The notes under the pieces: generated by a model
What the model was told of the DNA's origin: nothing
Database searches by the model: none
What the model saw: only the letters and a program-made list of their open reading frames with translations
NCBI RefSeq assembly: GCF_000407145.1
Contig: NZ_KE136474.1
Span: forward strand, 62,001-126,000
Reading direction: 5' to 3'
DNA from: Enterococcus caccae ATCC BAA-1240
GTDB taxonomy: Bacteria; Bacillota; Bacilli; Lactobacillales; Enterococcaceae
DNA: 64,000 bases
Program-made: the position numbers and the translations under genes
Part shown: one piece after another, positions 28,253 through 37,396 of the stretch
Layout: each line of letters opens with the position of its first letter
How positions within the stretch are numbered: the first letter of the stretch is position 1

Positions 28253-28879
28253 TTATTCTTGTCCTGTTTCTGCATCAACTAAGTTCCAGTTAATTTCGCC
28301 TGCGTAATCTCCTGCAACAATTTTCTTATTCATCGTATAAGCAAATGTCATTATTGTATTAGAAAGCCCAATCGTATTAACTCCTAACCCTGTTGTTTCT
28401 CCGTCAGAAACAATATTAGTTCCCACTTGATCGATGATTATTGAATCATCTGACAATGTTTTAGGTGTTTCTTGACCTAGAATTTTTGTTCCTTCAATTA
28501 TTGGTGATGTAAGTTTTTGTTCTTTATTTTCTGTATTCACAAACTCTGATAATTTCACATTTACTGTCCATTTTTCATTAGAACCTAGCAAGTCTACTAC
28601 TTGTCCAAAAATAAGTCTACTACTTTTCTTTGAAGACTTGATTACTGAATTGATCGCTGTCATCCCCGCATCATCTGTTGTTACGACATCATTTAAATCA
28701 AAATCAAAGTTCACATTGTCTGTAAAACCTGTTAAATACAAATCCCCACCTTTAACAGATGCTTCCGCTTTTGTTGTTGCTTGTTTTGAATGTGTGTCTT
28801 CTTCTGCATGTGCTGTTACTGCAAACATACTTCCTACTGCTAATAGAATCATTCCTGCTGTTAATTTACTTGTTTTCAT
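28253..28879 (-). CDS. small WxL-domain surface protein
   Basis: 208 residues with a signal peptide (cleavage after VTAHA). Nearly the whole mature protein is a WxL domain: the first motif region is KWTVNVKLSEF and the distal motif near the C-terminus is GEINWNLVDAETGQE. WxL domains attach non-covalently to the Gram-positive wall. It stands between the large WxL protein and the DUF916 protein, the usual order in enterococcal WxL loci. Confidence 0.88.
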   Translation of the reverse strand: MKTSKLTAGMILLAVGSMFAVTAHAEEDTHSKQATTKAEASVKGGDLYLTGFTDNVNFDFDLNDVVTTDDAGMTAINSVIKSSKKSSRLIFGQVVDLLGSNEKWTVNVKLSEFVNTENKEQKLTSPIIEGTKILGQETPKTLSDDSIIIDQVGTNIVSDGETTGLGVNTIGLSNTIMTFAYTMNKKIVAGDYAGEINWNLVDAETGQE

Positions 28880-28977
28880 AATATAATTCCTCCTAATGTG
28901 TTTAACTACTTAATTATTTTAGCGATAGACATTAATAGTTCTATCGTTTTAAAACGATAATAATGAACACTTGCATC

Positions 28978-31900
28978 TTAAGGTACATCCATCAGATTCC
29001 AAGAGATCGTTCCTTGATAATGACCTTTCGTCATGTTTGGAGAAAGCTCAGCATAAATTTTTTGCTCGCTTTTTTCTCCAAAAGTCAAGTCTTTCATTCC
29101 TTTGTTGGTAATAACGATCCCGTCTTCCAAAGATTGTTTTTGATTCCCTTCTTCAAAGAACAGAGGTAATACATCGCCAGATTCATTTTTAACTTGACTC
29201 GATATTTGCAACGACCATGAATTATTACCACTGCGTGTATCTTGAATTTTTATACCTAAATCTTCTGCATACCTTTTTTGTTTTTCTCGTTTTAGCATCC
29301 ATTCTCCAAAATCCAATCCTTCAGTAACATCTACAATAGTCAACATTTCTTTTGGTTGAATCTTAGGCAGTTGGATTTCTTGCTCAACTTCAACACTTTC
29401 TTCTGTCTTGTCTGTTCCAAAAGCTGAAGTATGGACAATAATTGGTTTATCTAATTTAGATGAATCTTTAGCGGCTGTTGCTTTCACTCTTATTTGATAT
29501 GCTTCTTGAGGTAAAATATCCTTTTTAAAACGAGCAATCGCCATTCTACGATAGTTTTGTTTGACTTGCTGACCATCCGTTTCCGAAACGATCCCACATT
29601 CCACTTCGCTATCAGGTAAAGGCTGATTATTTTTATCAAGAACCTGAATTTCTTCAAGGTCGAGCCCTTCTTCTTCTGGAAAAACATATTGTACTTGTTT
29701 CCATGTACCAGAATCAGTTTCTTTGGCTAATGCAGTGTTACCAATCTTGCCCTCAAAAATAAGTTCTTCTTCTTCTTTGATTTCTTTAGTTAGTAGCTGC
29801 CCTTCTAAGTATGGTTTTGGAAAATTAGTAACCGTTCCTTCATTCGCTAAACTGATTTCACTTTTTACTAGAGGTTTTGTGCTACTGCCTTTTTCATAAA
29901 AACTTGCTTTGTTCACAATCGATGCTAATTTCACACCTAAACTTTCTTCTTTTACAATGGCATCAAAGCTAAACGTGATCACTTCATTAAGAGCCATTGC
30001 CCCGTCATAGATCATTGTATTCTCTTTGATTTGAACATTCGGTTTAGGATCTCGTTTATTTTCGATATGCACTGATGTTTCGTCTAGTGTTAAGTACTTA
30101 GAAAATTCATTTTTCCATTGAAAGTAAATGTTCTTCCCTCTATTTTCTAGATATATTTCATAATGTAATCGATCGCCCGGATGAACTTTTGAGAGCAAGC
30201 CATTCGTATTCGTGACCGTAGAATCAAAAACATATTTTGTATCCTTTGATACGATTCTAAACGTACGTGTGATTTTTTCAGACAAGTTACCATTACTATC
30301 CTGAGCTAGAAAAGTCAGTGTATGTTTGCCCGTTTTGTATACTGACAAATCGATTTTATCGAGCGACCATTCCTGTTTTTCGCCAGGGTTCTTGTTTCCA
30401 ATCTCTTCAAACTTTGTATAGGGTTCATCATCGATTGCATAAAGCATATCAACGGTACTACTTCTAGCAGCTTCTACCGTACCGATTACTTTTTCAATGT
30501 CTTTACCTTCAAGTAAGCTGGCAGGGATATCTGATTGTAGACTGATTTTAGGTTTGTCTATTTCATCCAAATGAATCGTATAAGCCATCGTGCGTGTTTC
30601 TTGCGGTTTCACTTTTTGTTTGTTCCACATCATAGCAATCGCAGCATCTGAATAATGATCGACGATTTCACCAGGCTGACCGTTATTCTCTTCTAATCCA
30701 TGAACCTCGCCACCGATGATTGATCGGCTCTTAAAGAAATCCCCAGGTTCTGCATAACGATACCACCAATGAATTCCAATGCTCAAATCTAAATATGTTC
30801 CTTTGGCTGCCCCCCATTTGTCTGGATTAGCACCATCATTAGTTGCCTCTCCAACTTTAAACATCAGCTGATACGGAGCATTTTCAATTGAAAGCCCACG
30901 ACCATTTCCAATATACGTAACCTCTCCACTGTCTCTACCATTCAACTTAGTATCGACGATTTCCGAAAACCCAACATTCATTGGTTGTGGATCGCCTAAC
31001 AAAGGTTTGTCCACGCGTTTCATCTCGAATTTTTTTTGAATGTCTCCAGTTACAGGATTTGAACTTAGCGTCACACGGACGACAACCTTATAGGAGTAGA
31101 TTAGATTGTGATCAAGCGTGAATTCTCCATACCCTCTGATTTGGTTGTCTTTGACTGAAACTGCAGTCAATGCAACCTTCTCAATAGCTGAATAATCTCC
31201 TGCTTTTTCAAAAGAGTAAAAACGAATTCCTCTACCATTCGAAGAGTTACTTTCATTTCGGTAATCAATTCGCTGACCATTTTCATTGGTTAAAAAAATA
31301 TTAGTTAAAAACAAATCCTCTTCTGTTGCAAAACCGTAAGACAATTGACTCCCTGATAACAAAGTAGTAGATAATGTTGTTTGCTTATCAAGTTGGAGCT
31401 TCCAACCAGCATCTCGATCTGCCGCAATTTCGCTCATCAAATCACCTGATCGTGTTTCTGCTTTGCGTGCTTGTTCCGTTGTCGTTGAGGACTCTGAGCT
31501 TGAATCTGAATCTTCTTTAATACTGTTCGGCGATTCTAAACTGCTTTCAGTTTCTGACGATTCAGTTGTTTCAACTGTTGAAGATGTTTGCGAACTTGTT
31601 TGGTCAATAACTTCTGTTTCGCTGCTCGTCGCTTCTGTCGTACTTGCTTCAGTAAAACTTTCATCTAACTCTAGTTGATAAGCGACCGTTTCTTGATTTT
31701 GTTCTATTATAATTTCTTGCTCTTTTACTTGGTTAGCATCAAAGAATAATTGAAAAGGTACTGTTCCTTGATAGATAAATGAAATACTATGATTGTCTTC
31801 ATCGCTAGTCAAATTTATGATTGTTTGTTCCTGTTCTAAAGTAACAACATCAATTACTGTATTCGCTTTAATGGTTACTTCTTGCCCCGAAACAACTTGA

Positions 31901-32064
31901 GGTAAGGTAACTACGGCTTGTTCTTTTTCATTTTTATGTATTTTGAAAATGTTTGTTTGCTCACCTAGTACTTCGGCGAAAACATTGATTGGACTTTGAC
32001 ATAAAGGACTGACGACTAAAAACATAACGACTATCCACAAATTAAAACGTTTCATGAATCTCAC
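28978..32064 (-). CDS. large WxL-domain surface protein
   Basis: 1028 residues from GTG 32064 with GAGGTG upstream. A signal peptide is followed by a short N-terminal domain, then a Ser/Thr/Glu-rich low-complexity linker at about 145-205. A long middle part follows with beta-sandwich, bacterial-Ig-like and DUF11-like repeats (GDRLHYEIYLENRGKN, VITFSFDAIVKEES). A C-terminal WxL domain carries WSLQISSQV and ISWNLMDVP. It is likely an adhesin or wall-associated binding protein; the ligand is unknown. It begins an operon divergent from a Mga-like regulator. Confidence 0.85.
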   Translation of the reverse strand: MRFMKRFNLWIVVMFLVVSPLCQSPINVFAEVLGEQTNIFKIHKNEKEQAVVTLPQVVSGQEVTIKANTVIDVVTLEQEQTIINLTSDEDNHSISFIYQGTVPFQLFFDANQVKEQEIIIEQNQETVAYQLELDESFTEASTTEATSSETEVIDQTSSQTSSTVETTESSETESSLESPNSIKEDSDSSSESSTTTEQARKAETRSGDLMSEIAADRDAGWKLQLDKQTTLSTTLLSGSQLSYGFATEEDLFLTNIFLTNENGQRIDYRNESNSSNGRGIRFYSFEKAGDYSAIEKVALTAVSVKDNQIRGYGEFTLDHNLIYSYKVVVRVTLSSNPVTGDIQKKFEMKRVDKPLLGDPQPMNVGFSEIVDTKLNGRDSGEVTYIGNGRGLSIENAPYQLMFKVGEATNDGANPDKWGAAKGTYLDLSIGIHWWYRYAEPGDFFKSRSIIGGEVHGLEENNGQPGEIVDHYSDAAIAMMWNKQKVKPQETRTMAYTIHLDEIDKPKISLQSDIPASLLEGKDIEKVIGTVEAARSSTVDMLYAIDDEPYTKFEEIGNKNPGEKQEWSLDKIDLSVYKTGKHTLTFLAQDSNGNLSEKITRTFRIVSKDTKYVFDSTVTNTNGLLSKVHPGDRLHYEIYLENRGKNIYFQWKNEFSKYLTLDETSVHIENKRDPKPNVQIKENTMIYDGAMALNEVITFSFDAIVKEESLGVKLASIVNKASFYEKGSSTKPLVKSEISLANEGTVTNFPKPYLEGQLLTKEIKEEEELIFEGKIGNTALAKETDSGTWKQVQYVFPEEEGLDLEEIQVLDKNNQPLPDSEVECGIVSETDGQQVKQNYRRMAIARFKKDILPQEAYQIRVKATAAKDSSKLDKPIIVHTSAFGTDKTEESVEVEQEIQLPKIQPKEMLTIVDVTEGLDFGEWMLKREKQKRYAEDLGIKIQDTRSGNNSWSLQISSQVKNESGDVLPLFFEEGNQKQSLEDGIVITNKGMKDLTFGEKSEQKIYAELSPNMTKGHYQGTISWNLMDVP

Positions 32065-32230
32065 TTAACCACCTCTTATTTGTCAAAATTTATTCTGCTT
32101 ACAAAATATAAAAGAATCCAGCCCCAACTGCAAGATATTCTCGTATTACAATAATTTGCTTATTTTTAATTTTTTAATATGAAAAATATTTAAACCCGTT
32201 TATAATGACTACTATAAAGGTGGGATCGCT

Positions 32231-33670
32231 ATGTTAATGACTCAATTAATCAAAAAAAATGAACAGATAAAATTGGATCTATTTACTAGGATTGTAAATA
32301 GCCCAATGATTGAAGGCGAGACGTTACAAACACAGTTGTCTCTAGCAAAAAATCGCCTCTATCATTTTGTATTACAACTCAACAGAGATCTAGCAATCTA
32401 TCAAATACCAATAACCATTCATTACAAAGAAAATAAATATATAGCAGAAAAAAACGAAGGTAGCCATCATCCCTCTCTCTTAATTTATGAATTGATTCAA
32501 CATTACTTAAATGCTTCTGCTATGTTTCAACTGACTTATCTCTTTTTACACGAGGAGCAAATCCCGATCACTGATATTGCTCAAAAATTACTATTTTCTC
32601 AGTCACACACCTATTATGTGATTCGTCAGGTAAATCCTTTTTTGAAGCAATTCAGTTTAGAATTGACGGTTGCGAATAAGACCGTTTTTCTGAAGGGGCG
32701 TGCTTCTGATATTTTTATCTTTCGCTTTTTAGTCTTTAGTTTCCTATTCTTTTATCGTTCACCGTATCCTACAATAGAATTAGAACGTCAAAAAAGTATA
32801 GAGAACGAGAAAACGCTCCCTTATGCAAAAGAAATGACTTATTCTGAGCTTCATAGTCTAAATTCTTTTTTCTATGTTCTAGAGCATACACCCACCGATT
32901 TAGATCGGTTAACAACAGAGATTCAATCATCCTCTGTCTTTCCATTAACAACCATTTTTGAAGCAAAAGAAAATGAGCTTGATCATGCTTTTTTACTATT
33001 TTTCTTACGGATCTTTATTCCTAGACTATGTACCTTTGATGAAATGATTCGCTTAGGTGAACATTTAGAAAATATGATCGATTTTGATTTAGCGATGCTC
33101 GCTAAACAGATGTTAGATGCTGTATTCGATACTTTTACATTGGAATCCTTACCACGTCTTTATAAAAACTATTACGCTAGCCTTTATATTTTGACCTTGC
33201 ATCTAAGTTATATTCAGTTTTTTGGTCATGATTTAAAAAATATCTTTTATTCACAAGCCTTGACTACTAAGAGCATTCAAACTCATGCTGCTTTGTATGA
33301 ACAGTTGGTTGCTTTTTATGAGCAATTCCAACCGGCAGTTCCCTGGTCGAAAAAAGAAGAAAGCAAGCAAGTATTGATTGATACGCTTTATCTGATCGTT
33401 CTAGGAGAACATCAGCAAAAAGTTATGATTTATATCGACTTTGGTGGGAATATCGTTGCTGAATTAGCATTAAAACGAAAACTGATGAAAATCCTCAACC
33501 CTGATACCTTCATTTTCACAACAGATGACACGATTGCGAATGTGATCATTGCAAATTATGTGGCACCGATTGAAAGACCCGACACTGCTTTTTTACTCGT
33601 GGAAAACTTTAATGAAGCAGGAACTTGGAAAGCTATTTATACTCAACTTTTACAGCTCGTTAAAGAATAA
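32231..33670 (+). CDS. Mga/AtxA-like helix-turn-helix regulator
   Basis: 479 residues with an N-terminal Mga-type helix-turn-helix region and a second one at about residues 95-135 (PITDIAQKLLFSQSHTYYVIRQVN). A helical middle part and a C-terminal EIIB-like segment (KVMIYIDFGGNIVAELALKRKL) follow, as in Mga/AtxA PRD-type regulators. The gene starts at ATG 32231 with AGGTGG upstream and is divergent from the WxL operon, so it probably activates that operon, as in other enterococcal WxL loci. Target and signal are inferred. Confidence 0.8.
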   Translation: MLMTQLIKKNEQIKLDLFTRIVNSPMIEGETLQTQLSLAKNRLYHFVLQLNRDLAIYQIPITIHYKENKYIAEKNEGSHHPSLLIYELIQHYLNASAMFQLTYLFLHEEQIPITDIAQKLLFSQSHTYYVIRQVNPFLKQFSLELTVANKTVFLKGRASDIFIFRFLVFSFLFFYRSPYPTIELERQKSIENEKTLPYAKEMTYSELHSLNSFFYVLEHTPTDLDRLTTEIQSSSVFPLTTIFEAKENELDHAFLLFFLRIFIPRLCTFDEMIRLGEHLENMIDFDLAMLAKQMLDAVFDTFTLESLPRLYKNYYASLYILTLHLSYIQFFGHDLKNIFYSQALTTKSIQTHAALYEQLVAFYEQFQPAVPWSKKEESKQVLIDTLYLIVLGEHQQKVMIYIDFGGNIVAELALKRKLMKILNPDTFIFTTDDTIANVIIANYVAPIERPDTAFLLVENFNEAGTWKAIYTQLLQLVKE

Positions 33671-33675
33671 TACGC

Positions 33676-33714
33676 AAAAAATCGAGACAATCATTTCGAC
33701 TGTCTCGATTTTTT
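33676..33714. terminator. bidirectional intrinsic terminator
   Basis: A perfect 14-bp stem, AAAAAATCGAGACA at 33676-33689 and its complement at 33701-33714, with A- and T-runs, lies between the convergent Mga-like and methyltransferase genes. Confidence 0.9.
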
Positions 33715-33730
33715 ATTTTTCTATTCAACA

Positions 33731-34336
33731 CTACGCTTCTTTAACACTTTTTAAAATATAATAGCCTTTGTCTTTTGTCACAATTTCTACATTACCAAAA
33801 ACTTCTGCCATTTTTTTCTCAGCACTTGGTGCACCTTGTTTTTTTTGGATCACGACTGTCAGGGTTCCGCCGACTAAAAGTCTTGGATAAGCTTCACTTA
33901 AAATTTCGTGAACGACTTTTTTCCCCGCTCGAATCGGCGGATTGCTAATAATTGCAGCGTATTCCTTTTCATGAACATCGGCATAAATATTTGAGGTATG
34001 GATATCGACATTTTCAACGTGATTTTTCTTTGCATTCTCTTGCGCTAAAGCCACCGCACGTTGATTGACATCGATCATTTCTACCGGTCTACCACTTAAT
34101 GAAGCCAACGATAATCCGATTGGTCCATAGCCACAGCCAACATCAAGTAGCTTGCCTTCTGGTAACTCTTCCCAATCAAAAGCATCGATCAACACACGGG
34201 AGCCAAAGTCCACTGTATTACGGGAAAATACTCCGCTATCCGTTAAAAATTGAAACTTCTTCCCTCTTAATTCAAACGACCACTGCTCTAAATCATGCGC
34301 TAGATCTGGATTTTCTGTATAATAATGATTATTCAT
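33731..34336 (-). CDS. class I SAM methyltransferase, RsmC-like
   Basis: 201 residues with the SAM-binding LLDVGCGYGPIGLSLA and the N6/N2-methylase signature IISNPPIRAGKKVVHEIL. The length and N-terminal HYYTENPDLAHD match the short Gram-positive RsmC-like proteins annotated as 16S rRNA guanine N2-methyltransferases. The actual target in this organism is not shown by sequence. It follows the SGNH hydrolase gene by 10 bases, so the two are probably co-transcribed. Confidence 0.88.
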   Translation of the reverse strand: MNNHYYTENPDLAHDLEQWSFELRGKKFQFLTDSGVFSRNTVDFGSRVLIDAFDWEELPEGKLLDVGCGYGPIGLSLASLSGRPVEMIDVNQRAVALAQENAKKNHVENVDIHTSNIYADVHEKEYAAIISNPPIRAGKKVVHEILSEAYPRLLVGGTLTVVIQKKQGAPSAEKKMAEVFGNVEIVTKDKGYYILKSVKEA

Positions 34337-34346
34337 TTTCTTCTTC

Positions 34347-34937
34347 CTAACTATTTTCTTTTGTCATCAGTCTACCTTTTATTTCACGAACAATCAAGGC
34401 AGCAAGTAAGTCATAACCCGTTTTAGAAAAGTGAAGTCCATCTGCTTGTAAAAATTCATCTGTGCCGGGGTAAACAACCATTGCTTTGTATACATCGATG
34501 ACAGGAATTTCATATTTTGCTCCGATCACTTTTACTCGTTCTACGTATTCCCGAATGCGCTCATCATCCCGAGTGGGTTTTCTAGCACAATCCACATAAG
34601 GCGGTGTGAGTAGAATAACTTTTTCTTTTCCGATTTTAGTGATCATTGTTTCGATATTTTCTGCGTATTGCTCTAAAGGAACTAAGTTATCCGCGTTTGT
34701 GTCATTAGCGCCGAAAAAGATTGTTACAATATCCGCTTGTTCTGCTAATACTTCCTTTTCCAAACGTTTCATGGCATCTTGTGTCGTGTCTCCTTGCATC
34801 CCAGCATTTACGATCATGACTTCTTCATAGTTTTGCGCTGCTAGGTCTTCTGTAATTAGGTTTTGTAAAATCGGTGTGATAGCTTCATCACCATATCCTG
34901 CTGTGATGCTATCTCCAAATAAAACGATTTTTTTCAT
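34347..34937 (-). CDS. SGNH/GDSL-family esterase or lipase
   Basis: 196 residues with all SGNH blocks: GDSITAGYGDE (catalytic Ser, block I), NAGMQGDTT (Gly), FFGANDTN (Asn) and DGLHFSKTGY (Asp/His). There is no signal peptide, so it is a cytoplasmic acyl esterase or thioesterase; the substrate is unknown. It is upstream of and closely spaced to the RsmC-like gene. Confidence 0.88.
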   Translation of the reverse strand: MKKIVLFGDSITAGYGDEAITPILQNLITEDLAAQNYEEVMIVNAGMQGDTTQDAMKRLEKEVLAEQADIVTIFFGANDTNADNLVPLEQYAENIETMITKIGKEKVILLTPPYVDCARKPTRDDERIREYVERVKVIGAKYEIPVIDVYKAMVVYPGTDEFLQADGLHFSKTGYDLLAALIVREIKGRLMTKENS

Positions 34938-35112
34938 CAGTTATTTTCCTTTCTCGACTTGTTTTCTTTGTTTATCATACCATTGAAAAGGGCCTTTTGC
35001 CGAGGCAAAGAATTATTTTAGCATTAAAAATAAAACAACCTCTCCCCCTATCCAATCATACTATTCACATTTAACTACTATCCTTAGAAATTGACTAATT
35101 GTCACAATCATA

Positions 35113-35141
35113 TTGAAACAGTAATTTTTCCATTATACAAT
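35113..35141 (+). promoter_or_regulatory. promoter of the lipoprotein gene
   Basis: TTGAAA at 35113-35118, a 17-base spacer and TACAAT at 35136-35141, 35 bases before the ATG. Confidence 0.75.
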
Positions 35142-35175
35142 AAAGTTAAACGAAATAAGATAGGAAAACATAAGT

Positions 35176-36261
35176 ATGAATAAAAGAAGAGTACTAGGAC
35201 TCGCCTCGCTATTATTTTTAATTGCGCTTGGCGGATGCCAAAAGACAACTGCACTAAAAACAAAAGAATACGATCTAGCTATCATTGATTCAAAAAACAT
35301 CACAACCTTTCTTGAAAAAGACGATAAACTAGAAAAAGTGGAACAACTTAAACGAACAGACGGAAATCTAAATTTTTGGCGCAACAATTTCTGGGAAATG
35401 GATAATCATTACTACACAAAAACCTCTGAAAATCCCAAACTTGACGTTTCCTTAGCAAAAATTGGTCGTGACTTATCCATTAACCTTGTCAAAGCAAAAG
35501 GAAATGATGCCTATACTTCAAATGTGGATGGAGAATTTTTTTATACTACTGCCTGTTTTAGTGATCGAACAGAATTTTATAAGTATGATAAGAACTTGAA
35601 ACTTCAGCTAAAAAAGGAATTCCGTAAAAAGGAAAGTATCCTAACCAATCAACTAATTCCTCTAGGAGATTATCTCTATGTTTTATGTGGCTATACTAAT
35701 CCTGACGATGGATCAAGTAAAAATATGTTAGTGAAAATGACGAAAGAATTTGAAGTGGTCGAAGAAACTGACCTAGGTGATGAAACGAGTGCCTATATGA
35801 GAATGGCTCATTTTCAAAATAAACTTTATATTACAGAAGCCAATGCCAGCGTGGGGGCAAATGGTGAACCAGGAGAAGCCAATCGAGTACTTGTATATGA
35901 TCTAGCGACAAAAAATAAAGAGTATCTCACTTTGACTTATCCTTATCCGATGGAAATATATGTAGATGAGCCAAACGAAAACCTGATCATTCGCCACTAT
36001 GAGCTATATGTAAAAAGCTATACATGGACCGTTTATAACTTGAAAGAACAATCTGAATCGTTCATTCATTTTCCTGAATATGAAAAATTGGAACAAGAAA
36101 AACATATAAATCCTCCATTTTTCACTCAAAAAAATGGTTATTACTATTTTATGTTCGATGATCAACTCACTAAATATGATCCTAAAACGAATACACCTAC
36201 CAAACTAGACTTGTCAGCCTATGATTTTGAAGATACAAGTGCTTTGATTATGAATAAATAA
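35176..36261 (+). CDS. lipoprotein of unknown function, possibly beta-propeller
   Basis: 361 residues with a short basic start and a lipobox (LIALGGCQK, Cys about 21), so it should be anchored to the outer face of the membrane. The mature part has repeated short hydrophobic strands with aromatic residues (GDYLYVLCGYTNPDD, YPYPMEIYVDEPNENLIIRHYELYVKSYTW), suggesting a beta-propeller-like fold. I do not recognise the family. It is a single-gene unit with its own promoter and terminator upstream of coaA. Confidence 0.7.
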   Translation: MNKRRVLGLASLLFLIALGGCQKTTALKTKEYDLAIIDSKNITTFLEKDDKLEKVEQLKRTDGNLNFWRNNFWEMDNHYYTKTSENPKLDVSLAKIGRDLSINLVKAKGNDAYTSNVDGEFFYTTACFSDRTEFYKYDKNLKLQLKKEFRKKESILTNQLIPLGDYLYVLCGYTNPDDGSSKNMLVKMTKEFEVVEETDLGDETSAYMRMAHFQNKLYITEANASVGANGEPGEANRVLVYDLATKNKEYLTLTYPYPMEIYVDEPNENLIIRHYELYVKSYTWTVYNLKEQSESFIHFPEYEKLEQEKHINPPFFTQKNGYYYFMFDDQLTKYDPKTNTPTKLDLSAYDFEDTSALIMNK

Positions 36262-36268
36262 GAATACA

Positions 36269-36308
36269 CAACAAAACTCTACTTTAACCACTCAGTAGGG
36301 TTTTGTTG
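36269..36308 (+). terminator. intrinsic terminator after the lipoprotein gene
   Basis: CAACAAAACTCTACT at 36269-36283 pairs with AGTAGGGTTTTGTTG at 36294-36308 (one G-T pair) and is followed by TTTT. Confidence 0.8.
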
Positions 36309-36367
36309 TTTTATGAAAGATGCTATAATAAGCACAGAAATAAATGTTGGCTTTGGTGGAGGAACCG

Positions 36368-37291
36368 ATGGACGATAAAATGAATTATTACCCCATTTCA
36401 CGGAAGGAATGGCAGGGCTTCTATCATAACGGCAAAGCGCCGCTGACAGAAGAAGAATTAGAAGATATTAAAGGCTTCAATGATCAAATTTCATTGCAGG
36501 ATGTGCAGGACATTTACGTGCCGCTGACCCACCTGATTCATTTGTATATGAAAGAATTTGAGTCTTTAACTGTTAGCAAAGGGCTATTTTTGCATGAATA
36601 TGTACCTGTTCCACCTTTTATCATCGGGATCGCTGGTAGTGTGGCTGTTGGGAAAAGTACCACCGCTCGCCTGTTGCAGCTGATTTTATCCAGAACCTTT
36701 AAGCGCCGCAATGTCCAACTGATCACGACGGATGGATTTTTGTATCCAAATAAAGTATTGGAAGCAAAAGGCATCATGGATCGTAAAGGATTTCCTGAAA
36801 GCTATGACATGGAAAAGTTGATCGACTTTTTAAATCAAGTCAAAAATTGCCAAGAAGAAATCAAAGCACCACTTTATTCTCACAGCGTTTATGATATCGT
36901 AGAGGGCGAATATGAAGTGATCCAACAACCAGATATTCTGATCGTTGAAGGAATCAATACACTACAATTGCCAGCCAATCAGCAAATTTACGTCAGCGAC
37001 TTCTTTGACTTTTCCGTCTTTGTAGATGCAGAACCGAAGCTGATTGAAAAATGGTATCTTGAACGATTTGGCGCCTTACTTGATACGGCCTTTCTTGATC
37101 CAGATAATTACTATTATCAATATGCGATCGGCAATCGTGAAGATGCCTTTGCAATGGCTAAAGAAGTTTGGAAAACAGTGAATTTGAAGAACTTAGAGGA
37201 ATATATCTTGCCAACTCGAGGCAGAGCGGATATTATACTTCATAAGACTGAAAATCATATTATTGATGAGATATTTATGCGTAAATACTAG
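36368..37291 (+). CDS. coaA: type I pantothenate kinase
   Basis: 307 residues from ATG 36368, with GGAGG five bases upstream; a more upstream in-frame codon at 36344 is unlikely. Walker A GSVAVGKST is at residues 90-98, followed by LITTDGFLYPN and the family's C-terminal PTRGRADIILHK. It catalyses the ATP-dependent phosphorylation of pantothenate, the first step of coenzyme A synthesis. It is followed by a terminator and then guaA, an order common in Enterococcus. Confidence 0.96.
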   Translation: MDDKMNYYPISRKEWQGFYHNGKAPLTEEELEDIKGFNDQISLQDVQDIYVPLTHLIHLYMKEFESLTVSKGLFLHEYVPVPPFIIGIAGSVAVGKSTTARLLQLILSRTFKRRNVQLITTDGFLYPNKVLEAKGIMDRKGFPESYDMEKLIDFLNQVKNCQEEIKAPLYSHSVYDIVEGEYEVIQQPDILIVEGINTLQLPANQQIYVSDFFDFSVFVDAEPKLIEKWYLERFGALLDTAFLDPDNYYYQYAIGNREDAFAMAKEVWKTVNLKNLEEYILPTRGRADIILHKTENHIIDEIFMRKY

Positions 37292-37333
37292 TTCGTGAAG
37301 CTAAATCACAAAGTAACACTTAATTTGATTCTA

Positions 37334-37362
37334 AAAAGGTCAAAAATTCTTTTTGACCTTTT
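37334..37362 (+). terminator. intrinsic terminator between coaA and guaA
   Basis: A perfect 13-bp stem, AAAAGGTCAAAAA (37334-37346) with its complement at 37350-37362, and a three-base loop. It lies within the 105-base coaA-guaA gap, so guaA presumably has its own promoter or reads through partially. Confidence 0.8.
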
Positions 37363-37396
37363 ATTAGATAAATCTAAATGGATAGGGGTAATAAAT

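Noticed and set aside
37295-37396. Upstream extension of guaA by 34 codons
   Set aside because: It crosses the coaA terminator hairpin. GTG 37397 with AGGGG gives 518 residues, close to known GuaA proteins.
37292-37396. Guanine riboswitch before guaA
   Set aside because: The gap is only 105 bases, is filled by a terminator hairpin, and lacks the conserved purine-aptamer loops.
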